Shown here piece after piece: positions 55,501 through 64,000 of a DNA stretch of 64,000 nt. A program made the position numbers and the translations under genes. Origin of the DNA: Clavelina lepadiformis (Eukaryota > Chordata > Ascidiacea > Aplousobranchia > Clavelinidae); assembly GCF_947623445.1 (NCBI RefSeq), contig NC_135242.1, positions 9,176,001-9,240,000 on the forward strand, written 5' to 3'. Position 1 is the stretch's first letter, and each line of letters opens with the position of its first letter. Below the pieces are notes generated by a model. That model ran no database searches, was not told the DNA's origin, and worked only from the letters and a program-made list of their open reading frames with translations.

Positions 55501-58048
55501 ACATATTGCTTAGATGCAAATTTTGGTTTGGTGAGAAGAATTTTGTCCGGGAGTAAAAGCTGTGATCCTCACCACAAACAATCTTTTTTTTTAAACCAAA
55601 ACGAAGTCGACAGCTTTGTAGACACCTATGATGAAAACAAATATGGCTCGGCTGTAAGTTATTTCTTAACAGTATGTACCAAAATGCATTAAAAATGTTA
55701 AATCAAGTACATAACTTCAACAATTGATTTCCAATCATATTGTTATGGTCCTATTATACATTTCAAGGAATTTCATGCATATTTATAAGAATAAATGCTG
55801 CATACTTATGCATTAATTAGAATCATTATTTTTAGTCCAAAAATTGCAATGACTTTCAAGCAGGCAGCATCATTAGATCGAAATCTAAAAGCAGTAAACT
55901 GGCTATCAAAGGTGTATTTGGTGTTTGTTGTAAACATGAGTTTCCGACAATGTTTTTTGACTTAAAACATGGTGAAAGGTAAAGTGTACATTCTTGCTTT
56001 AGTTGTTTTGTGGAAGGTGTATTACTACGGTATATGTAGAATTTGTGTATTAGTATTTGTAAACAATGTTTTTAAAACTGATTCTGTTGCAGGCTAGCAT
56101 ATGCAGTTTTAGCTATTGAAAAACTTCTGGAAAGAAACGAAAATAAAATAAGAGTTTTCTATGACATAGCTTGCAAACTGAAAGGTCATCTTCAGGTATA
56201 CCTTTAAGAATTTACACATGATATTGTGTTAGTATGGCAACATTGATATACGTTTAAATTATAGGTATACAACCCATTTTTCGAAACATATTTTATTTGT
56301 AAGCAATCTACTCCTGGGTCATTGATTGCATGTCATTAGTGTTCTTAATGTTAGTGCATACTGCAGACGATGCTGTATGTGCAAGTTAGTTAATCATTTT
56401 TGCTTACATAAAATACTGCATTTATGTTTAAATAATAATTAAGATTTTGTGATTTTCTTTCTGGATTCCAATATGATTTCATTATTTAGGTCCGAAAAAA
56501 CTTTGCAATTCTTAATAAAATAACATTTGCAGTACCTGTTTTTCATTCATATGGCCATATTTTCTCTTGTCAGGTAAACATGATATTTTATACCTATATA
56601 TTGTACAACTGTTAGGTCAAAGTCTTTTAGTTTTATTACACTGAGCACAAGAAATTCACCGAAAATATTAAGGTCTAATTTTGAAAAACTTGTTGTCTGT
56701 ATGACAAAATCTTTATATAATGATGTTGAACATACAAATTTAAGTACTGAATCCTTTAGGAATAGAATTTTGTATAATTGTATAGGAAACTATATAATTT
56801 TGTTAATTTGTAGAGAAGAAGTTGAAGATTTGACCAAGGAAATAACGTCTGAAATACTTTCTGGAAAAGTTGACCAAATTGCTAAGTAAGCTGAAGGACA
56901 TATCAATGTTAAATTGAGTTACTACAATAATTCCCCAGACATAAACGAATATTGTTACTTCCCACTGCTGCAACATCAGAAACCATTAGAAAAGCTTATA
57001 AAACAGTAACAACAGTGTATCCACCAAATTTACTGTGATAAAGTTAAAACCCACACAATGATGGTGAAAATACAGTATATGGGAGTTCAATTGCCAAGAG
57101 TATTGTTTGCCAGGACATGATATATGCTTTCTTCATCGATGTATTGCATGTTCTTCTATTTTACATATTGTATGCGTTGTTTTGTAGACTTGACAGTCAT
57201 CTTTCCAAAGTTGAAGTAGAAAACGGTATATTGATTCGTTGGGATGTAAAAGATGATATGATGCTTAAATATTTGTCAAGTGCTGTGAAGAAAAAAAGAG
57301 CAGAAATTTTGGAGAACATTTATAAATTAAATATCGAAAGAAAATTTTTATCTACTTTGATTCAAAAATACCCAGGTAATTTGTGCATGCACTATGCATG
57401 GGGTTACATTATCGATAAAGCTACTGTTCTGTTATTTTCAAGTTTGTACATGATGATTTTTCAGCTGGTCAAACAATTGTTCAACGACTAGTGCGAAGCA
57501 TCAGGAAGGTTAACAACAACATTCGTCATCAGATTACTATGTATAATAAATACCAGAATGTTCCACAAAATGAAATGAAAAGCATAACTTTTGAAATGGT
57601 TGTCGGGTCTGGGCCAGTTAAAAACGTACCTGGTTTTATTGAAAAAAAAATCAAGGAACAACATTGCATTCGGGAAAGGTGCAAAGAAGAAATGTGTCAT
57701 TTAAAAGAAGATATGACAAGTGTGATGAACTTCTATCAAAAGCAAATAAACATAGTGTCTAATCTTGTAGAAGGCTGTGAGGTTGTGGAACCATATGTGG
57801 TTACCCATCAGTTGCAAGCAGAGATCGAACTTCTTTCTTTCATAAATGACATTAAGGGCACAGTACCTTTTCAAGCAAATACACCTCTGCTCAATGAGAA
57901 GCTAGGCACTTCCGATATGGCAAAATTGGACCCAATGGAGAAAGAAGATGATGAAAGTGAATCACCAATAAATTTATCTGAGCTTCAACACATTTTAACT
58001 GAATTTGGCTCGGAAAGCGAAGGTTCAGATAACGAAGATGAAGCTTAA
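52590..58048 (+). CDS. KDZ (Kyakuja-Dileera-Zisupton) transposase-derived gene, 14 exons
   Basis: Exons: 52590-52647, 52891-53082, 53208-53458, 54751-54859, 54956-55182, 55261-55398, 55483-55653, 55836-55978, 56093-56195, 56490-56573, 56623-56771, 56814-56885, 57188-57375, 57465-58048, giving 822 aa. Exon 3 has a Cys cluster (CCVCFEEVANIIRC, DCGPNVYYCRQCWDNCH) like the CxC modules linked to KDZ transposases. The RNaseH-like core shows YCLDANFGLVRR (first Asp), VFYDIACKLKGHL (second Asp) and VPVFHSYGHIFSCQ. The next expected block, a GFGLTDGE-type motif with the catalytic Glu, is not visible, so activity may be lost. The C-terminus is acidic (GSESEGSDNEDEA). The weakest joins are exon 2's acceptor and 56573-56623. 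No terminal repeats were found, which together with the many introns favours a domesticated or older copy. ATTAAA at 58142 may be the poly(A) signal. Confidence 0.8.
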
Positions 58049-58979
58049 ACTAATTAGTTTTAACCCGTGTCCTTGAGTCAGTTATGCCACAAAATTACGT
58101 TTAACTGCATTTGTTTCCATTTTTTTGTACGCATTTCAGTTATTAAACGTTCATTACATATATACTTGCCATATGTTTGTTTTGCCTCAGAAACGTTTCC
58201 TAGGCAGTAGGCAGTCTATCAAATATTTCGCCTTTAATTGTCGGAAAGGAAGAGTACGATGATTGCAAAAAGGAGCAATGCACGTCGACCTAAAACGTGG
58301 AAAGACCTTGACCCTTTGTGCTATAACGGTGAAAGGTTAACGACGGCTACCCAACACACCAAGCGTTTCACGGTGATACTGTACCAAATAAGATTTTAGG
58401 AAACTTACAGAACGTGCTCGTTGTTGATAGGCACATGGACGGTTAAAATAGAACTCGGTTATAAGAAACAGCATTTTAGGGATTAAGACCCCGCTTCTGT
58501 TGCCAGAACACATCAAACCCTCAGAGTTCAAGCATTCTCTAATTTCGATGAAACTGTCCAGTAAATGAGCATGCAAAATTTAGTACACTCTGTATTTTGT
58601 CACTCTTTCGCTGTAAGCTTACTTGTTTAACTTTCAATTATAAACGTGCGTGGGATCAACAAACTTCTTATTAGTCTATACTTTTGCTGGCCAAAGCAAA
58701 AATGTTACCGGTATAACTTTTTTTAATTAGATACAGGCTAAGGCTTATAATAATTGGCGTTGGTTTCTTTAATGAATGAAAAATGCACAATTTTTCTTAA
58801 AACAGTCCGCACAAAAAATGAATTTTTTTTTTAAATTGTTGCGATTAACCATGCCTAATTTGTTTATTCAATATTTCAATGCTGTTTTATTCTCTTAGAG
58901 CTACAATCATGGAAAATTTTCATTTCCGTGTCAAAATCTTCACCTAGTAAATAACAAAAAAAGTAGTATTTGTCGTCGT

Positions 58980-60250
58980 GTGATCCAGTTGTTATTCAGC
59001 CCATCAAGCTGAATGGAAAAGAGTGGAAGCACAGGAGGTTGGATGCCGGCAACTTGCTGACCGCAAGGAAGAGAAGGTTTTCCAATGATATGGGACCCAG
59101 ACATCCAGTACGTTAAACATCGTAGTATGCAAAATACCGTTTATGACAATGTGGACTTGGTGGTTGTGTGATGCGACACCAGACACAAGTGCAGTAAGCT
59201 ACTCAGCGATGGAGTAAAGTAAAACCATAGCTTTTTTACGGAGAGTAGCAGCCTAGTGCCCGAGCAAAAGGTATCATTTGTCTTTTCAAGGCGATCCGGG
59301 ATATTCGTTTCTTGCGTAGTGACTCAAGTTGTCGACAAAACGTGAGCCAACTGTTCGAGTTCGACAAAACGTGAGCGAACTGTTATTCCGACTTATTTGG
59401 GGACTGGACAGAAGAGCGCGTAGATGTTTAAGAAGGAGTGCCATCGATCCTTGTGGGATCCCGTCTTTAAGGCGTCATAGCTTGTTTCGCTTATTGTGAC
59501 CTGGGGTGAAGGTACTTCTCCGTTTGTAAACTAGCTCCATGGTTATACGGATTATGTACCTGTTTTGTCTGGGAGTAGACGCAGCGGCTTGCAGGCAAAG
59601 CTTCGGTGCCATACTGTATCATAGGCAGCTGTAAGTTTATGAAGTACAGCACCAGCCTTTTTGTTAATCCCGAAGCTTTTCGCGATGTTCTGGGTCATAA
59701 GGGTGACCTGGAATTCAGCCAGGGGAGAAGTTGTCGATTATGGGTTCGACGCAGGGGTAGACCAAGCGTTTGCGGACTTTCAAGAGGACACACAAAAGAG
59801 ATAGGGGCAACAACTCTTCGGGCCCTAAATCACGATGATAAAAGCTCTTGAAATTTTGTGACCCAGAACCTTGCTTGGCTTTGTTTGATAGAGCACAGCA
59901 GCGAAGTCATTTGGAGAGAAATGGCCAGAGATGTTTTCGCCATCAGGGGTTTCTAACCTCTAAAGGTCAGACACTTCTTTTCCAACAAGTTTGGTCCCTC
60001 TTTTCGTGTATTCCGCATTCAGTCAGTTGCGTGGCGAATGTGTTGGATGAGAAAAAGCGCGGGCGTATTGAGTAAGCTGACCGGCCAGCGAAATTGTTCA
60101 AGACACTGTGAGGAGTATTGATAGTATTGAGCTTATAGGTCTGTCCACAGCGCTAGCTTCTTGGGATTGGGTCTCTGCAAGACCGAAGGGGCTGCTTTAC
60201 TAGAAGCGGTATCTACAGCGTCAAGAGAAAAGAACGGTGGTAAAGGACGT
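58980..60250 (-). pseudogene. Decayed jockey-like non-LTR retrotransposon (RT region)
   Basis: A GC-rich island compared with its flanks. On the minus strand, 59555-59720 reads QVTLMTQNIAKSFGINKKAG, then LTAAYDTVWHRSFACKPLRL, then LPDK. This is the reverse-transcriptase block around the AAYDTVWH catalytic Asp motif of jockey/CR1-type LINEs. Upstream (toward 60240), fragments such as GEDISGHFSPNDFAAVLYQT and KPSKVLG fit the preceding RT segment. Stops and frameshifts are frequent. No intact endonuclease or YADD box is visible. Confidence 0.75.
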
Positions 60251-61597
60251 GATGTGGTGTGTCACTAAGTTTTAAAGTTATAATTGCTGAAGCGATGCAA
60301 TAAATAATAACAGTAGGTTGTAAGTCTTGCCAAGGTTTCTCTTTTGATATTTTATTAAAATACAGATTTAATAAAAAAAAACTAACCATTTGAGAAAATT
60401 TTCTTTTCGTTAAACTTATTCATAATTGTAATAGTTGGCAAAACCGGCAAAAAGATCTAAAAATGCGTTTTATTGATCTTGTTTTACCATGTGAACCCGA
60501 AAGAGGATCAAAATGTCATACAACAAAAGGGTTAGAGGCTACTTTTATAAACGCATGTTGAGTGTTAATAAGCATTTCAAATTCCGACATGATATTGTTG
60601 GAGATATTTATGACAAACTTGAATTTTATAGCCTTGCAGCGATTGAGCTCGCCTACCTCTTCAATAATATCATGTCATAATATCATATCATACGACAGAA
60701 GAGATTATTACGATGAAATGTGTTCGACCCACACGTCAATAAGAGATAAGAGCTTTCAACTTATATTGCATAGAATTTTCATTGTTAGGTTGCGTCCTTT
60801 TTAAAGTGGTTAATTTAACCTTCCTAAAAAGGTGTGAGTAACATTTTGAAGTTAACATCACGATCTTCTGTTTTTAATGTGGCCACATCAAAATTAGCAT
60901 GCGACCAACTTATCAAAGAAACCTCTTATCATGTTACGTCCATTTGTATTCGTCACGTCATTGACTTTTAACGTAATCGCAAGTGTGACTCGTTTAGGCT
61001 ACATATCAAAGTTTTGCACATATTGCAACTACTTTTTAGTGAAAGTGTCACGAAAAGTGATATTGAACCCCCATATTACTATGGAATTTTGTTAAATTAA
61101 GTTAAACGTTAATGTTAAATTAAGCCTTAATAGAAAATCAATGTACCAAAATACAGCAGTGAGTCATTATCACTAAAAATGCTTTGATTCAGCACAGTAT
61201 ATTTTCCGAAAGCGCAGTCAAAAAGTGAAAAGCAAAATTACGAAAATATTGAAGACGGTGAAATAAGTAAAAAAACAACAAACAATTTTAACGAATGTTA
61301 ACTTTATACAATGACGAAAATGCGGACATAAATAAAGGATGAGGTGCTAAAATGGAATGAATGATCGCAGCTTACGTTAATAATAAAAGACTATAAAAGA
61401 GGCACACTACAAATCTAACTGTACAAATAAGGAAAATTAGCGAAAAGTAACTATCCGCTCACCAATACGTGTGTGATATAATTATATACTGTACAGTATA
61501 TTAGCACAATAGGTTGGTCAGAAGAAATCATTGCACCGTTGTACGGCAATGTAAAAATAACAAACATTACCAAAACGAAACTGGCAAATGATGTACT
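60251..61597. other. Intergenic, nothing identified
   Basis: AT-rich; no supported gene or repeat boundary. Confidence 0.5.
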
Positions 61598-61869
61598 GTA
61601 TTTTACGGACCATAAGGCGCACCGGGCTATAAGGCGCATTGTCAATAAATTGCTTTGATTAGTTTTTTGTTCATACATAAGGCGTATCGGACTATAAGGG
61701 CATATGGCTATAAGGCACATGTGTTACCGTATAAAGCTCATTAAAATACGTTGTGAGCATGCGCATACGCATTATGATCCATACATTAGGCGCACCGGCT
61801 TATAAGGCGCACGATCAATCTATGAGGAGAAAAAAGGATTTAAAGTGCGCCTTATGGTCCGTAAAATAC
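61598..61869. mobile_element. MITE with AAGGCGCAC inverted ends, 272 bp
   Basis: The left end GTATTTTACGGACCATAAGG is the exact inverse of the right end CCTTATGGTCCGTAAAATAC. Internal ATAAGGCGCACCGG-type words recur several times. A TA duplication outside TTTTACGG is possible. Similar short elements are widespread in animal genomes; superfamily not assigned. Confidence 0.85.
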
Positions 61870-61953
61870 GGGAATTTTTACTCGTTATACATATAACACT
61901 GAATCACGAACAAATTACCAATCTACTGTTCTATGTGTTGGTTCAGCAAAGTG

Positions 61954-63196
61954 CTAATGTTCCTCATTTTCACATTCTTCCGTTGTCACCAAAAGAACTA
62001 AATTGTTTTCTGCCAGCTCCAAATTACTATAAAGAGCAACAAGTATAACAGAAAGCGCACAGCGTAAAATTTGCAATGTAATCCCTTTATGCATGCAAAG
62101 ATTACAGAAATCCCATCACTTACCCCCTTTTCATAATTATAATATTTTCTTGCTCATCTATAATTTTCTGGCAATCGACTGGACCATAACTGCCGGGATT
62201 TCGAAAGGGGATTCCACAAGGCATTCCAGTGATGCTGAACTCGTTAATTTTAGCATACGGCATACGTCCATTGGATTTGTGCATTGTCTCACCTGTAAAG
62301 CACCAGAGCAAAGATACCAAGGCATGCACAAACACAACTTAATATAATTAAGATGAAACAATTAGCATCAATTCTATTGTATTACATTCTATTGCTTGGA
62401 AAAATACGCAACACTAATAATAAAATTTTTTATTTCACACCGTTAGGCTAAAGAAAGACAATTTGTTGGCATAAAAAGACTTACAATATTTCTTATTAAA
62501 ATTTTTTCGAACTTTCATTTGCAATTCGGTGTTTTTTTGTCTTGAAGTACTGCAAGCTGTATACAAATATATAGCATACGTTACTTCTAATGAAAATTTT
62601 TTCATACTTTATGATTAACATGATTAATAATGACACTAATATCATTCAGGTTCATATGCAAAAAAAATCTTCAATGAGTTAAAGTTAAAAAATAAGTGCT
62701 ATAAAAGTTCCTTTTAATATATGCTTGCAGTAAATGTAACTGTAGTTAATCATGTTCTTGCAAATGTTTAGAAATATCACAGTAAATTACATAAAATTAC
62801 CTTTTCCGCAATGTAATATCTCAATAAAGCCACTTTGAACACTTGGCTCCAAGAAATATGGCCTTACATCCCTGCTTCCAAATGCATTGAATGTATCGTT
62901 AACAAATGCCATTCCACCAACGGCCACACCAATTTCTTCAAGTTCACCACACTAAAACAGGAACAAGTTACCTTTGTTTCTTGTACAGCACGATTACACC
63001 ATAGTATAATATGAACAGCAACATACAGCTTGAATTATTCGAGCAATGGCATTTTGTCTAAGTTTTTTTTTCATATTTCCATCCATTTCATTTGGTGGCA
63101 TGGAACTTTCAGAATTGAAGGTCTTCGCTTTCTCTTTCCAAACTTGTTTCGTTTGCTTCGGAAGTTCTCTCCACCTGCTACCCCAGAGTTTGAAAT
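61954..63196 (-). CDS. Gene with HMG-like segment and GTF2I-like repeat (3' part)
   Basis: Exons in transcript order: 63196-63027, 62951-62801, 62292-62124, 62026-61954 (TAG), all in phase, 187 aa visible. Exon 1 reads FKLWGSRWRELPKQTKQVWK then EKAKTFN, like the second half of an HMG box, and then a basic KKKLRQNAIARI. Exon 2 reads CGELEEIGVAVGGMAFVND. Exon 3 reads MPYAKINEFSITGMPCGIPF then RNPGSYGPVDCQKIIDEQEN. Its VPY...GLPxGIPFRxPxxYG pattern resembles a GTF2I-type repeat. The last exon is short and acidic (TTEECENEEH). Nuclear DNA binding is inferred. The 5' exons are not found before 64000 and must lie beyond the window or in undetected small exons. Both domain calls are from memory of consensus patterns. 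Confidence 0.65.
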
Positions 63197-64000
63197 CTTG
63201 AAAAACAGCAATTAAAAATTAGTACAGAACATTTGAAAGCTTTATAAAAAAATGAACATAAATTGAAAGTAAGAAACACTGAAAACAGGTAAGACCTTAC
63301 TTCATGCAAAACACTTTGATAACTTGTCTAAACTAGTACTTTCATTGTTCAGCTGTTAACATAGTGAAACCTTCATTTATGTAAATCTTGAAGTTGAGTA
63401 GAAGCTTACAACTCTTAAGATTTAACAGCGTCAATCAATGTTAACATCTTCGATATCTAAGGCTTTCTAATAACCAACATAACAGTAAACACATTTTTGG
63501 AAATTCATTACACACGTATCATGTGAGGTCACAAATAGCATGCACTTCAAGTCATGCATCATTCATTATGTATCATGCTCTTCACTAATCGAACTAACAC
63601 TGTGACACAAGTTTCACAATCAAACCGAGAAAAAAAAATTACGACATGCAAATTTAGTAACGAACACAGTAAGCATGAAATCAATGAATGCAATATATCA
63701 GGTGAAAAACAATGAAAATTATTTTCAGTGAGAACTACATTTGTGCATTTAACGACATAATGCTAATGACTCAATGAAGCAAGCGATCAATTAAGCAAAC
63801 CAGCCAGAATATCAGACCTTGTACATATCTTAAATGAAACACATGTGATGCTGTCTAGAAGCTTCTCCCTTGAAAATTTGGGAAGAAATCATGCAACTGT
63901 ATTAAAAATACCAATATTCTGTTTCTTAATGGAAGAACAAAATAGATTGTAGCCTGTGAATCTTCGTTTTCGAAAAGGTTTAACTTTTTGAACCCTTGGC
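63197..64000. other. Presumed intron of the gene above; nothing identified
   Basis: AT-rich. The exon at 63196 starts in mid-codon, so this stretch should be intron leading to an upstream exon outside the window. Confidence 0.4.

Overview
This is animal nuclear DNA: AT-rich, with short exons joined by GT-AG introns and no operons, RBS or CRISPR. Protein similarities (recognised by eye) fit an invertebrate deuterostome. A TAFA/FAM19 gene, which to my knowledge is otherwise known from vertebrates and tunicates, makes an ascidian tunicate my best guess. The species cannot be named from the sequence alone.

Layout, left to right. 1-2.4 kb is transposon debris: a pogo-like MITE, a Penelope-like fragment and a hAT-like element. 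2462-3071 (+) holds the last four exons of ARL8, a lysosomal small GTPase. After a gap and a foldback element, 6764-13314 (+) is a complete 16-exon prolyl 3-hydroxylase (leprecan) ending in KDEL. 15047-17040 (+) is a small secreted TAFA-like, 10-cysteine protein. 19155-24505 (-) is complete RUVBL1/Pontin, 8 exons and 456 codons. 26.5-29.2 kb is a striking nest of DNA transposons: one element with inverted 16-bp satellite arms and a 9-bp target duplication, containing five hAT-like elements, several in one CTCTAGAG hot spot. 31187-32763 is a deleted piggyBac. 33860-40711 (-) is an unrecognised Pro/Gln/Ala-rich protein gene of 321 codons, with a MULE and a hAT in its large intron. 40.7-52.6 kb is a gene desert full of repeats. 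52590-58048 (+) is a 14-exon gene derived from a KDZ (Kyakuja-Dileera-Zisupton) transposase with an N-terminal Cys cluster. 59-60.2 kb holds a decayed jockey-like LINE. 61954-63196 (-) is the 3' part of a gene with an HMG-like segment and a GTF2I-like repeat.

The genes do not form a pathway. They are unrelated host genes (lysosome traffic, ER collagen modification, secreted signalling, chromatin AAA+ ATPase) separated by repeats. The most informative content is the TAFA gene, the KDZ-derived gene, and the DNA-transposon biology: satellite-armed MULEs, serial hAT insertion with nnnTAnnn target duplications, and piggyBac subterminal palindromes. All exon models were built by hand from splice signals, reading phase and remembered family sequences; no database search or RNA data was used.
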